Assembly: GCA_964570665.1 (NCBI GenBank)
Contig: CAZMZH010000002.1
Span: 186,001 to 250,000, forward strand
Origin: JAJDAT01 sp964570665
GTDB lineage: Bacteria > Nitrospinota > Nitrospinia > Nitrospinales > JAJDAT01
Direction: 5' to 3'
DNA length: 64,000 nt
Position numbers and translations under genes: made by a program. Below the pieces are notes generated by a model, which searched no databases, was not told the origin of the DNA, and saw only the letters and a list, made by a program, of their open reading frames with translations. This document shows, one piece after another, positions 43,358 through 52,982 of this stretch; position 1 is the stretch's first letter; each line of letters opens with the position of its first letter.

Positions 43358-45496
43358 TTATTTAGCGTGTTTTTCTACGTACCATTTACCTCTTTGGGTT
43401 AATCCATAGCCTCTTCCGGTTAGTTCAATAAATTGTTGTTTTTTCATTTCAACGAGTAACCGAGAACGTTTATCTGGGGAAACCAGAATCTCTTCCTCAG
43501 GAATTTTTTGTCCGTAAAGATTATTTACAGTATCCCATTCCATTTTACAGAACTCATTTTGGCTATCTTTCATTTCTGAAATTAGTTGACGGGTAGCCGT
43601 TTCTCCTAAAAAACCAAGGTGTTTTTTAAGTCTTTTGGCTCCTCTGATATTTACTCCAATTTTGTTTTCGGTGCCTGAATTTCGGATAAAAATAGACGCT
43701 TGATCTAATTTCCCAGTTGGTGAAATAACCGATAGGTTTAAATAAAGCATATCAGGATCTTCAGGAAATTCAGTCTGTTTGCACTCCCATCCCAATTCTT
43801 TTACTGTCGATTCGATTAAAGTTTTAATTTGTTGCCAAATCCCAGAGTTTTTGAAAAAAAGCGTTTTGTCGATGTAATAAGCGTAATTGGTTTGTTTATA
43901 ACCAGGTTTAAAAGGATTTTCCATCCGGTTATACCAAGCTCTTAGTGTTAGTCCAATATGCTTGGAGGCGACAAAAGTATTGAGAGCATTTTTAAGGCCG
44001 TTGCCACAATAAATAGGAATGGACTCTTCATTTTTTGTTGATATGAAACCTTTAGTAATGACATGTCCTGTAACTTCTCCGCCAATACCAAAAATTTCTG
44101 TTGAATCGGGGCGATGAATTTCACCGAGGTCAATTTTTTGAGAGTTTAATAATTCGCCAACGCTTTTTTCTAATTTTTCTAATTGCTCTATATCGGAAAT
44201 TCCTAAATTTTCAAATTCTTCAAGTTGAATTTTAGCCTGTTCGAATTTCTTTAAATTCTTTTGAGATGTGGTCTTCCAATTTTCGTTTAGGTGATCCAAT
44301 CTGCTTCTCAGGTCTGCCATAGCGCTTCGAGACAATATCCATTTATCGCCTACGGGCGCTACACTTGTTTTAAACCCTTGTTCTTGAAGTTCGTTTACCG
44401 CATGTAAATCGCTTTCCACGGTATTAATGATACTGGACCCTTTAAAGCGATTTGGTTTTCGCTTCATTAAAAAATGAGCCTGTAACCATGTAGTATCGTC
44501 GCCACTTTGGACTATTAACGAATCTTTAAGAGGCTGGTATTCTAATCTGAAAAAACGATCCCCATCAGCGTCGAAAACGGCGCCAGAAATTTTAACTTTT
44601 CCATCCATTAGGTGTTTGGTGTTTTTTCTACCTAATTCAAACATTGTGAGGATGGCAGAATGTTTACTAAAAATTCCAATTTCATCGCGAATCATAGCGG
44701 GAGTGATAAGCGAATAACCTTCTAAATCAGCAACTCCGCTATTTTGATTTACGTTCCCATCTAGTTTTGCGTTAACTTCGAAAACTTCTCCAAAGCCTGC
44801 TTCTTTGAATATTTCTGCGGCAATTCCAGAAAGCGACCCATTTGCACAATCAACTACCAAAATAATATCGCGGAATGAAATTCTCTCGGCCCAAGAGTTT
44901 CTTGGATCAAGGCAAAATTTAGAAAAAAGCTTTAGAGCTTGGGTTCTTTGGTCAATTTTTTGACCTTGAAGTTTTAATTTAGATATTTCATGATAGCCTG
45001 TAGATGAAACTAATTGCGAAAGACTAATGTCATTCTTTGGAAGAGGTTTCATTCCCCTGTAGCTTGAAAACAATTTGATGCCATTTTGATCTTTTGGATT
45101 GTGCGAAGCCGTAATCATTATTCCACCTTGGGCTTGGCAATGTAAAAGATACATAGGTACCAAAGGAGTCGGAACTATTCCCAAAGAAATTGCATTTGCT
45201 CCTGCTTTTCTTATTCCTTTTATGACGGCATCGGCAAATTTCGTGTCTTTATCTCTCGGATCCCAGCCTAGGATAATGGCTGAGTTGTTTACTTTAGGTT
45301 TTTTATTTATTATTGACTTTACCCAAGCATAGGCATACAACTCCATAAACTCTGGGGTAATAACTTTTTGCTCTAAAAAGGTTTTTATTGGTAATTTCTT
45401 TTCATCTGGAGTGGCTAATCGAGCATCGCTACGGATCCCATCCGTTCCTTGTAATCTATATTTAGAGTTTTTGTTCAAATTGGAGTTTTTTTTCAT
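43358..45496 (-). CDS. Phosphohexomutase with coiled insert and winged-helix-like tail
   Basis: The 712-residue protein is much longer than usual (about 450-550). It has all phosphomutase sites: S131 in GGIMITASHNPKDQNGIK, metal loop FDADGDRFFRL, sugar loop GGEVTGHVI (Thr instead of the usual Ser) and the phosphate loop RNSGTENKIGVNIRG. About residues 375-440 form a charged helical insert between domains. The last 60 residues (SRLLVEMKKQQFIELTGRGYGLTQRGKWYVE) read like a winged-helix fold. It interconverts a hexose 6- and 1-phosphate for glycan precursors. Its substrate is not clear. Confidence 0.85.
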   Translation of the reverse strand: MKKNSNLNKNSKYRLQGTDGIRSDARLATPDEKKLPIKTFLEQKVITPEFMELYAYAWVKSIINKKPKVNNSAIILGWDPRDKDTKFADAVIKGIRKAGANAISLGIVPTPLVPMYLLHCQAQGGIMITASHNPKDQNGIKLFSSYRGMKPLPKNDISLSQLVSSTGYHEISKLKLQGQKIDQRTQALKLFSKFCLDPRNSWAERISFRDIILVVDCANGSLSGIAAEIFKEAGFGEVFEVNAKLDGNVNQNSGVADLEGYSLITPAMIRDEIGIFSKHSAILTMFELGRKNTKHLMDGKVKISGAVFDADGDRFFRLEYQPLKDSLIVQSGDDTTWLQAHFLMKRKPNRFKGSSIINTVESDLHAVNELQEQGFKTSVAPVGDKWILSRSAMADLRSRLDHLNENWKTTSQKNLKKFEQAKIQLEEFENLGISDIEQLEKLEKSVGELLNSQKIDLGEIHRPDSTEIFGIGGEVTGHVITKGFISTKNEESIPIYCGNGLKNALNTFVASKHIGLTLRAWYNRMENPFKPGYKQTNYAYYIDKTLFFKNSGIWQQIKTLIESTVKELGWECKQTEFPEDPDMLYLNLSVISPTGKLDQASIFIRNSGTENKIGVNIRGAKRLKKHLGFLGETATRQLISEMKDSQNEFCKMEWDTVNNLYGQKIPEEEILVSPDKRSRLLVEMKKQQFIELTGRGYGLTQRGKWYVEKHAK

Positions 45497-45725
45497 TTTT
45501 GTTTGTTATTTTTTGAAAACTAAAAGATGAATATTCTGCTACATTCTCAATTATGGTTTGAATTTTAACACAATTAAAGAGATTTTATTGTGCTACACGA
45601 AAATGTGTATATAAATATTATAACCTTAAGGAAAACTCTGAAAAATTAGATAAAGCATCGGTAAACTGTTGGATTTTTAATCCACTTTTTCATAATATCA
45701 ACCTTTTTTTGATTTTGATAGCTCA

Positions 45726-47747
45726 ATGTTTATACGTAATTACTTGATTTTTTTAATTATTTTTTTGTTTTTCTTTCCTTCTATAGGAATTTGTTACGAT
45801 ATTGAGCAACTAAAGGAAAATCCTAAGGAATTACGGAAACTTAGTCTAGAAAGTTTGATGGACATACCAATTTTTTCAGTTTCCAAGCGAGAAGAAAGTT
45901 CGTTTGAAGCAGCGGCGGCTATTTATGTTATTTCCAGAGAAGATATTCGCCGCTCGGGAGCTCAAAACATACCCGAGGCATTGCGAATGGTACCAGGTCT
46001 TGAAGTAGCCTCTATTGATGCTAATAAATGGGCTATTACTTCCCGTGGTTTTCAAGAAAGATTTTCCAATAAGTTATTGGTTTTGATTGATGGTAGATCT
46101 GTCTATACGCCCCTGTTTTCTGGGGTATATTGGGATGTACAAGATACGTTGTTAGAGGATATTGATAGAATTGAAGTTATTAGAGGGCCTGGAGGAACGC
46201 TTTGGGGCGCGAATGCGTCTAATGGAGTCATAAATATAATTACAAAAAATGCATCCGAAACGCAGGGAACTTACGTAGAGGGAGGAGTAGGTTCTATTGA
46301 AAAGGGTTTTGGAGCCTTAAGATATGGCGGCGAATTAGAATCTGGAGGAAATTTTAGAGGATATTTAAAATATTTTAATCGAGACAATTTTGACGACCTT
46401 GATGAAATTGAAGGGGCAGATGGTTGGGATTCGGCTCGAGGAGGATTTCGAATGGATTCCGAGATTTCTCCTAAAAAATCATATACCATTCAAGGTGACT
46501 ACTACCAAGGCGATTCAGGAACTAGAAGCACATTATTGGAGTCATTTACCGCTCCTTTTAGCCAAACTGCCGATGAAGATGTTCAAGTTAGTGGAGGAAA
46601 TTTATTAGCTCGTTTAGAAAGAAACTCTTCTCCTGATTCCAATATTCGATTTCAATTTTATTATGATGTGGCAAAACGGAAAGAAAGAATACTCCGGCAA
46701 ACCATTCAAACGGCGGATTTAGATTTCCAGCATTCTAAAAAACTTTTTCAAAACCATCGTGTCGTTTGGGGACTTGGTCAGCGATTTATTTTTGATAAAT
46801 TAAATGGAGGAACATCAACTGCATTTCCTAATAATGATAGGTTAAGTTTAATATCAAGTAGTTTTATCCAAGATGAGATAGATTTGATTGAGGATCGATT
46901 ACGTCTTATTGTCGGCACCAAATTTTCTTGGAATAATTATTCTGGAATTGAATTCCAACCTAATTTTAGATTTTTATTAACGCCTAAAATTAATCATACG
47001 ATTTGGGGATCTATCTCAAGAGCGGTCCGAACTCCTAGTAGAGCCGAAGATGGAATAAGGATTAATGCCTCCGCTTTTCCTACCACAACTGGATTAAGCT
47101 CCATATCAAACTTAGGAAACCATAATTTTGATTCTGAAGATTTAATTTCTTTTGAACTTGGTTACCGATTGCGGGAGAGTTCAAGTTTTCTTATTGATGT
47201 AACGGGTTTTTATAATGAGTACGAAAACTTAACAACTGCCGAGTCAATAGATGCTTTTTTTGAAACCTCTCCTCAGCCAACGAAATTAGTAATTCCTAAT
47301 GTTTTTGAAAATAAAGGGTTTGGAGAAACCTATGGAATGGAATTGAGCGGAAAATTGGATGTGACGGATTGGTGGAGATTAAATGCCTCATTTACTTGGT
47401 TAAAACTTAAACTGCACTTAGAAGAATCTAGTCAGGATACTTTTTTAGAGCCTTTTGAAGAGACAAGTCCAGAATTTCAATTTCACGTTAGATCTTATCT
47501 TGATTTACCCAAAAACTTTGAATTAGATTCGGCTCTTTATTTTGTAGACAAATTAAATGGAAGCGCTATTCCCAGCTACACTCGATTAGATCTGCGGTTG
47601 GGTTGGAGTCCTTTAAAAAATATAGAAGTTAGTTTGGGAGTTTATAATATTTTAGACCCAGACCACCCTGAATTTGGTCCTGACAGAGGAAACTTTTCCA
47701 CTCAAGTCCCCCGTAGCGTCCTTGGTAAGTTTAACTATCGATTCTAG
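45726..47747 (+). CDS. TonB-dependent outer-membrane receptor
   Basis: The 673-residue protein has a signal peptide (about 7-25), a plug domain (about 45-155; ALRMVPGLEVASIDANKW, VLIDGRSVYTPLFSGVYW, IEVIRGPGGTLWGANASNGVINIITK) and a 22-strand barrel ending in GKFNYRF with a terminal Phe. No obvious TonB box precedes the plug, and no Fur box or B12 riboswitch is seen upstream. The substrate is unknown. It is followed 75 bp later by a YfiR-like gene, a common partner in such loci. Confidence 0.92.
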   Translation: MFIRNYLIFLIIFLFFFPSIGICYDIEQLKENPKELRKLSLESLMDIPIFSVSKREESSFEAAAAIYVISREDIRRSGAQNIPEALRMVPGLEVASIDANKWAITSRGFQERFSNKLLVLIDGRSVYTPLFSGVYWDVQDTLLEDIDRIEVIRGPGGTLWGANASNGVINIITKNASETQGTYVEGGVGSIEKGFGALRYGGELESGGNFRGYLKYFNRDNFDDLDEIEGADGWDSARGGFRMDSEISPKKSYTIQGDYYQGDSGTRSTLLESFTAPFSQTADEDVQVSGGNLLARLERNSSPDSNIRFQFYYDVAKRKERILRQTIQTADLDFQHSKKLFQNHRVVWGLGQRFIFDKLNGGTSTAFPNNDRLSLISSSFIQDEIDLIEDRLRLIVGTKFSWNNYSGIEFQPNFRFLLTPKINHTIWGSISRAVRTPSRAEDGIRINASAFPTTTGLSSISNLGNHNFDSEDLISFELGYRLRESSSFLIDVTGFYNEYENLTTAESIDAFFETSPQPTKLVIPNVFENKGFGETYGMELSGKLDVTDWWRLNASFTWLKLKLHLEESSQDTFLEPFEETSPEFQFHVRSYLDLPKNFELDSALYFVDKLNGSAIPSYTRLDLRLGWSPLKNIEVSLGVYNILDPDHPEFGPDRGNFSTQVPRSVLGKFNYRF

Positions 47748-47822
47748 TCTAAATTGGAGTTTTTTTAGTTAGCTTTTGTTTTTTCCATTTTTCTTAATTT
47801 TGAATCTTATGAGTGTGCATAG

Positions 47823-48377
47823 TTGTATTCAATAAGAATTAAAAATAGTTTTTTAGGTATATTTTTAGGGATTACTTTTTTGTTTCAATGGTTTTTTGCT
47901 GTTGCTACTGTTTATTCTGATACCTTTGTATCTCAGGTCAAAGCTGCTTTTGTATTTAAAATTGTCGATTTTGTTGAATGGCCAGATATAGACAGTAAGG
48001 CGTTTATAATATCGGTACTTGGAGATGGGGGATTGTTTAATGATTTTGAGAGCTTGGGAGACATAAAAGTAAAAGGACGAAATTTGGCCTTAAAAAAATA
48101 CAGAATTAATGATGAAGACAAAAAAAAATGTCATATTCTTTTTATTTCAAATTCTAAAAAACAAATGCTACCGGATGTACTAAAACAATTTGAAGATACA
48201 TCTGTTTTGTTGATAGGGGATGTTTTGGGTTTTTCTCAAATGGGAGGTATGATTTCCTTGGTTGAATCTGAGGGGAAACTCAGTATGGAAATTAATTTGG
48301 AAAAAGTCAAAAAAGCTGGGTTAAAAATTAGTTCTCGACTTTTAAGGTTAGCTAAAATTATTGATAATAGGTATTAA
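47823..48377 (+). CDS. YfiR-like (DUF4154) periplasmic protein
   Basis: A 184-residue protein starting at TTG. A signal peptide (about 10-31) precedes the DUF4154 body: VKAAFVFKIVDFVEWPD at the start and SQMGGMISLVESEGKLSMEINLEKVKKAGLKISSRLLRLAKII at the end. YfiR in Pseudomonas is a periplasmic repressor of the c-di-GMP cyclase YfiN; family members often sit beside TonB receptors, as here. No cyclase is in this operon, so the partner is elsewhere or the role differs. Confidence 0.85.
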   Translation: MYSIRIKNSFLGIFLGITFLFQWFFAVATVYSDTFVSQVKAAFVFKIVDFVEWPDIDSKAFIISVLGDGGLFNDFESLGDIKVKGRNLALKKYRINDEDKKKCHILFISNSKKQMLPDVLKQFEDTSVLLIGDVLGFSQMGGMISLVESEGKLSMEINLEKVKKAGLKISSRLLRLAKIIDNRY

Positions 48378-48462
48378 GAGCGGTTATTAAAAAATAGAGA
48401 GGCTGGGTAATTTTATAAAGGTCAATTTGAAAACCTATAGATTTCGCCTAGGAGAGATTTTT

Positions 48463-48732
48463 ATGGTTTATAAGACTCATCTAAAAAAAGAACGGTTAGA
48501 GATTATTGTTAGGACTAACAGTGAAAAAATTGAGGGCGAGATTCAAATCCTACCCGGAACCCGTTTATTAGACGCATTAAACCGTCAAGATGAGTTATAC
48601 ATTGCTTTAGGTAACGCAAAAATTTATTCAATAACGACCGAAAAATTACTATTTCAATCTGAGTTTTTGGCGTTAAACAAAAAACAAATTGTAATGATTG
48701 CAGAATCTTATACTTTACCGCCTGGGGGTTAA
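48463..48732 (+). CDS. Small conserved-looking cytoplasmic protein
   Basis: I choose the ATG at 48463 because GGAGAG is well placed; an upstream TTG at 48427 would extend it by 12 residues. The 89-residue protein has a strand-rich pattern (RLEIIVRTNSEKIEGEIQILPGTRLLDALN; ELYIALGNAKIYSI; LLFQSEFLALNKKQIVMI). I recall similar short proteins of unknown role near c-di-GMP or pili genes, but assign no function. It is the last gene before a clear terminator. Confidence 0.55.
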   Translation: MVYKTHLKKERLEIIVRTNSEKIEGEIQILPGTRLLDALNRQDELYIALGNAKIYSITTEKLLFQSEFLALNKKQIVMIAESYTLPPGG

Positions 48733-48771
48733 TCTTTTTAGAAATACAAACCCTTAGGTTTATTTTAAATT

Positions 48772-48803
48772 AAAAAGCCACTCCCTTAAGGGAGTGGCTT
48801 TTT
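48772..48803. terminator. Bidirectional rho-independent terminator
   Basis: A perfect 16-bp inverted repeat (48772-48787 and 48788-48803) with GC-rich core GCCACTCCC and A/T-runs on both sides. It separates the TonB receptor operon from the convergent pilin gene and can stop both transcripts. Confidence 0.9.
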
Positions 48804-48846
48804 ATATTTAACTTAAAAAATAATCCTGAGCTTATTTTGGGGAGTA

Positions 48847-49224
48847 TTATCCAATATTTCCAGCGCTATCAATTGTATAGGAAGTACTACTGCTTGAATG
48901 CTGGGAAGTTGCCGCAAAAGCAGCTTCAGTCGCAGTGCCAATGACCACTGAAACATTTGTACCTTGCGTATAACCATACGTTGCATTTGTTATTTCGGCA
49001 GTCGCACAAGTATCGCTGGAAGAGTTATCTGACCAATAAGCTTTACACGCTAAATAGATATTATGTAAGTCTGCCTTGGCGTTTGAGTTATAAGCTCTTT
49101 CTTTATATTGAGTAAATTGGGGTATAGCGATAGCCGCTAAAATTCCGATAATAGCAATTACGATTAACAATTCAATTAGGGTAAATCCTTTTTCATTTTT
49201 TGCTGATATTACTCTGGAAACCAT
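48847..49224 (-). CDS. pilA: Type IV major pilin (PilA-like)
   Basis: I choose the second of two adjacent ATGs (49224) because GGGAGG lies 5 nt before it; 125 residues. The prepilin site is KG13|F14TLIELLIVIAIIGILAAIAIPQF, with Glu at position +5. The mature part has one Cys pair (CKAYW and SSDTC) that could form the D-loop, and a Thr/Ser-rich C-terminal beta domain. It could be a pilus or pseudopilus subunit. A sigma-54-like promoter lies upstream, as for pilA in other bacteria. Confidence 0.88.
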   Translation of the reverse strand: MVSRVISAKNEKGFTLIELLIVIAIIGILAAIAIPQFTQYKERAYNSNAKADLHNIYLACKAYWSDNSSSDTCATAEITNATYGYTQGTNVSVVIGTATEAAFAATSQHSSSSTSYTIDSAGNIG

Positions 49225-49257
49225 CATATCCTCCCTTTTTTTAAATTTAATGATTAA

Positions 49258-49274
49258 ATGCAAAAATAGTACCT
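49258..49274 (-). promoter_or_regulatory. Sigma-54 (-24/-12) promoter of the pilin gene
   Basis: On the minus strand AGGTACTATTTTTGCAT matches the consensus TGGCACNNNNNTTGCA: the invariant GG and GC are separated by the right distance (12 bp, first G to G). The transcript would start near 49248, 24 bp before the start codon. A perfect TATAAT at 49298-49303 (minus strand) is an alternative sigma-70 -10, but has no good -35. Confidence 0.65.
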
Positions 49275-49361
49275 TTTTTTAATTTTTTTTTTACTGAATT
49301 ATAAGGCTTTTTTCGTTTTTAAAATAAGATTTTAGCTGTTTTTTTTATAATTTTTGTAGGG

Positions 49362-49380
49362 AGTGACAATTTTTGTCACT
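49362..49380. promoter_or_regulatory. Inverted repeat upstream of pilin promoter; enhancer-site candidate
   Basis: AGTGACAA, 3 bp, TTGTCACT: perfect 8-bp arms at about 115-130 bp upstream of the predicted pilin start, where sigma-54 activators such as PilR bind. The TGTC core agrees with PilR site descriptions. The following T-run makes a terminator on the + strand an alternative, but no + strand gene ends here. Confidence 0.5.
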
Positions 49381-49516
49381 TTTTTATTAGTTTTTTAGGT
49401 TTGAAACTTTTTTGGAAATTGAAAATAGCTTTTTTATAATATTAGCTTCATTAGCTAGTTTATGTGTTTTTACCGAGCCAACGTTGGTTGATTTTGTAGC
49501 CAAAGCTTTAAAATTC

Positions 49517-50656
49517 TTAATTTGATGGAGCCAATTCTAAGTTTTTATATAGTCTTACCATTTTTTCGATATTTTTATCATGCGAATATTCTTCGGCTAG
49601 TCTTCTTGCTTGGCGTCCCATAGAGTCCCTAATTGGTTTATCGTTTAAGTAATTCAAATGCGCGGCAATTTCACGACGATCGCCTGGGTTTTGGACCACC
49701 ATTCCATTGAGTTTATGGGTTATAAGCTCGGCGGCGCCACTATTTTTGCTTGTAACAACTGGCAATCCTGAAGCTAAAGCCTCTAAGTTCGCGTTGCCAA
49801 ATGGCTCATAAAGTGATGGCAATACAAAAATATCGGCAGCCGCATAATATTGTTCTATAGTTTCCACAGGGGGGGGTATGTGAATTAATTTATTTCGGTT
49901 TTTCCATGAAGCGTATCTCCGATATTTTTTCCAGTTTCCTTTTCCTATAACAATGAGCCGCCAATCTTTAGATTCTAAATATTTCGTAGATTTAATTAAA
50001 AATTTAAGTCCTTTCCTTTCAAATCCTGACCCTACTGTCAAAATGGAAATTGCATTTGGCGGTATATCTAATTTTTGTCGAATGTAGCGATAATAATCAG
50101 AGCGGTTACTGGGATGAAAGCGTTTTAAAGAAACGCCATTATGTATTACAGAAATATCTTTATCAGGTAATTTGTAATGATATTGGATATCTTTTTTTAC
50201 CATTTGAGAGATGGCGACAATTTTTTTGTAGTTATCTGGAGTAAATATTTCCCGCTCAATTTTAAGGACTGCCCAATGAAAAGGGTTTAAAAAAGAAAGC
50301 CAACCTTTGATTGGATAATATTTTTTTCTTTGAGCTAACCACTCTTTATGACAACCATCACCCGCTCGATAGATATCTTGAACCGTAGTTCTTTCGTGAC
50401 TTTGAATTAAGTCAAAGGAATGTTTTGATAGTTCTCGCTCGACTTCTTGGTTAAATTCCAGAAGCCTTAAAGTTGATGATTTAGACTTAACGGATATTTG
50501 GTGCAAATGGACATTTGAATGACCTGAAGTTTTCCATTCTCTAGCGAAAATATGGATTTCATAGCCTAACGCCGCCAATCGATCAATATATTGCGCGGAA
50601 AATTTTTCAGCGCCTCCATAAGAAGCGTATTTTTGTCGGATAATTGCAATTTTCAT
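49517..50656 (-). CDS. Family 4 glycosyltransferase
   Basis: The 379-residue protein has the GT-B fold: MKIAIIRQKYASYGGAEKFSAQYI at the N-terminus (WaaG-like), then ISILTVGSGFERKGLKFLIKS and EPFGNANLEALASGLPVVTSKNSGAAELI, the E-x7-E donor motif. WaaG adds a hexose to the LPS core; this protein is close in architecture. It overlaps the upstream GT gene by 4 bp and is last in a three-gene operon. Confidence 0.88.
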   Translation of the reverse strand: MKIAIIRQKYASYGGAEKFSAQYIDRLAALGYEIHIFAREWKTSGHSNVHLHQISVKSKSSTLRLLEFNQEVERELSKHSFDLIQSHERTTVQDIYRAGDGCHKEWLAQRKKYYPIKGWLSFLNPFHWAVLKIEREIFTPDNYKKIVAISQMVKKDIQYHYKLPDKDISVIHNGVSLKRFHPSNRSDYYRYIRQKLDIPPNAISILTVGSGFERKGLKFLIKSTKYLESKDWRLIVIGKGNWKKYRRYASWKNRNKLIHIPPPVETIEQYYAAADIFVLPSLYEPFGNANLEALASGLPVVTSKNSGAAELITHKLNGMVVQNPGDRREIAAHLNYLNDKPIRDSMGRQARRLAEEYSHDKNIEKMVRLYKNLELAPSN

Positions 50657-51729
50657 TTCTTTTCGGAAGAGCTTTCAAAAATTTTCATTAATTTTCGACA
50701 GTTTTTATCCCAATCGAACTCTTTAATTTTATTATATCCATTTTCCGAAAGTTTTTTTCTGAGTTCGAAGTTTTCTATTATTTCGTTTAAGTTTTTTGTT
50801 AAAGCTATTGTGTCCTTGGGCTTGGAAACTAATGCCGTTTGACCGTGAAAAGCATAATTTCGTGAGCCGCCTGTGTCGGTTGTGACTAATGCGCAACGAG
50901 ATGCCATTGCTTCCATGGCTGGCATACCAAGTCCCTCATACCAGCTAGGGCAAAGATAAATATCGCAATTTATAAAGAGGTCTCTAATGGCGTTACCCGT
51001 TGGACGATAAACGTACTCAAAATCAAACCCGGCGTTTTGGCGTAAAGAACTTGGATCTTTTAATTTTTCTCCAAAAATCGATATTTTAAAATTGGGGTTT
51101 TGACAAAGAGATTGGCGGACAGAGTGGATAGCGTCATTATATCCCTTCCAATCGTAATCGTGATGCATGAGGCAAACTTTGGGAGGGTCGTTCCAAATTT
51201 TTTCTTTTTTAGTAAATTGTTTTTCATCGACTGGAGTAACTAAAACATTTGATGGTTGTGAAAATTTTTCAATTAATATGGATTGGAGCCAGTCGGAAAT
51301 AACTATCTTTTCGAAATTCATTTGGTAAGTTTTTTCCGCTTCTTTTTTTTTCCGGGTCCAAAGAGTTTCGTAATGTTGGACGAAATAAAATTTTCGTCCT
51401 TTTTTATGCGATAGATTTTCTGCCTCATAAGCCGTTTCCCAAGAAGACGTCACCAATATATCCGAATCGGGAATTGTTGAGTTCCCAATTGTTGGAACCT
51501 TTATAATTGGGACTTTATTAGAGAACCAATCTATTGATTTTGGGTCAATGGAAATTGATCCCTTTTTAATTCTGGAGATGGACTCAAATACTCGATACCA
51601 CTTAAGACTTTTTTCAGGTATTACAATTAGTGTTTCGACTCCAAATTCAGTCAGTCGATTCGCATATTCCAGCAAAGCTTTAACGCCGCCGCTTATTCTC
51701 AAATGAGGTAGGATGAATGTGACTTTCAC
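50653..51729 (-). CDS. Family 4 glycosyltransferase
   Basis: The 358-residue GT-B enzyme starts KVTFILPHLRISGGVKALLEYANRLTEFG and has the donor-site block PSWYEGLGMPAMEAMASRCALVTTDTGGS. It sits between two other GT4 genes with 4-bp overlaps on both sides. Its sugar and acceptor cannot be deduced. Confidence 0.88.
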   Translation of the reverse strand: MKVTFILPHLRISGGVKALLEYANRLTEFGVETLIVIPEKSLKWYRVFESISRIKKGSISIDPKSIDWFSNKVPIIKVPTIGNSTIPDSDILVTSSWETAYEAENLSHKKGRKFYFVQHYETLWTRKKKEAEKTYQMNFEKIVISDWLQSILIEKFSQPSNVLVTPVDEKQFTKKEKIWNDPPKVCLMHHDYDWKGYNDAIHSVRQSLCQNPNFKISIFGEKLKDPSSLRQNAGFDFEYVYRPTGNAIRDLFINCDIYLCPSWYEGLGMPAMEAMASRCALVTTDTGGSRNYAFHGQTALVSKPKDTIALTKNLNEIIENFELRKKLSENGYNKIKEFDWDKNCRKLMKIFESSSEKK

Positions 51730-52850
51730 GCCGATGCGCGTCCTTTTAGAATGTCGTGATATACGGACAATGTTTTGTCCATTTGAGTTTCAAAGGTAAG
51801 TTTATTAACGCAAAATTCGTACGCCTTATTTGATAAGTGTTTCCCTAATTTTGGATCATTTAGAAGAGAAAGAATTTTATCCGCTAAATCAGAGCCATTT
51901 TTTGGTTCCGCGATTAACCCTCGTTCACCGTCGCCAAGAACTTCAGGTATTCCCCCCGCGTGTGTTCCTACAACAGGAGTTTTCATTGCAAATGCTTGAG
52001 GGATAACCTGGGATGTCGCTTCGCCGCCAATTGACGCTAAAACTAAAATATCTAACGCTGCTATAATTTCTGGAATATCTTCTCTGTGGCCCAGCATAAA
52101 AACTGCTTTTTCCAGACCTTTTGAAATTACTTTCCTGCAAATTTCATCAAACCCAGGACCTGAACCTGCTATAACAAACTTTGCGTTGGGGACCTTTTTT
52201 AAAATAATCGTTGCCGCATCTAAAAAATAATCGTGACCTTTCCAACCTCTAATAACTCCTATTTTGCCAATTAATGGTTGATTTGGGTCAATCTGGATTT
52301 CCTTTTGAAATTTTTTAGGGGAAATCTGGAAATCGAAACGTTTCATATCGACTCCAGCCGGTATTGAATAGGTATTTGAGCTCTTAACCCCCGAAATATT
52401 GGACATCATTAATCGAATGGTTTCTCCACTGGCGATGATTTTATCTGGAAAATAAGAATACACAGCATTTTTTGGAAAATAATTTTTTATTGGAATAGAA
52501 ACATGTCTACTTCTTACAATTGGAATTTTTAACGTTTTACCGCACATTGAAAAAAGCCAGCTGTCTATTGAACTGTGAGTATGAATGATATCTGGTTGAA
52601 TTCTTTTGACTATTCGATAAATGGAGGCAAAATCAAATAGATTCCACGATGCTGTCATTTGTATAGAATAAACTGAAAAATTTGGATGGTGAAATTCGTT
52701 GCATTTTTTAGCAAGAGGACTACCTGGTTGTGTAATCACAGAAACTTGGTATCCTCTTTCGATCAAGGCTTGGCTTTCTTGGAAAATCCGAATTTCTTGG
52801 CCACCCCAACCGGTTGCGGCTTCGGAATGGAGCAGATGAAATGAGTCCAA
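51726..52850 (-). CDS. Family 4 glycosyltransferase
   Basis: The 374-residue GT-B enzyme begins FHLLHSEAATGWGGQEIRIFQESQAL, with IIHTHSSIDSWLF, PLIGKIGVIRGWKGHDYFLDAA and GGEATSQVIPQAFAMKTPVVGTHAGGIPEVL. In the last block the first acidic residue of the E-x7-E pair is kept and the second is Gln. It opens the three-gene GT4 operon, and is divergent from the GT9 genes with a 132-bp spacer. Confidence 0.88.
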   Translation of the reverse strand: MDSFHLLHSEAATGWGGQEIRIFQESQALIERGYQVSVITQPGSPLAKKCNEFHHPNFSVYSIQMTASWNLFDFASIYRIVKRIQPDIIHTHSSIDSWLFSMCGKTLKIPIVRSRHVSIPIKNYFPKNAVYSYFPDKIIASGETIRLMMSNISGVKSSNTYSIPAGVDMKRFDFQISPKKFQKEIQIDPNQPLIGKIGVIRGWKGHDYFLDAATIILKKVPNAKFVIAGSGPGFDEICRKVISKGLEKAVFMLGHREDIPEIIAALDILVLASIGGEATSQVIPQAFAMKTPVVGTHAGGIPEVLGDGERGLIAEPKNGSDLADKILSLLNDPKLGKHLSNKAYEFCVNKLTFETQMDKTLSVYHDILKGRASA

Positions 52851-52982
52851 AATATTTCTTCCTAATCGGTTAGTTGAACGGGATGGGAAAATAATCTAGC
52901 ATATCCTTCACGCTGTGTCGATTGCATCTCTTATTTGGTATATTGGATACTTTAATGAATAATATTCACTCTTTTATTTTTT

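Noticed and set aside
45497..45725. Cobalamin riboswitch or Fur box before the TonB receptor
   Set aside because: No B12-box sequence or Fur-like palindrome is visible in the 229-bp upstream region.
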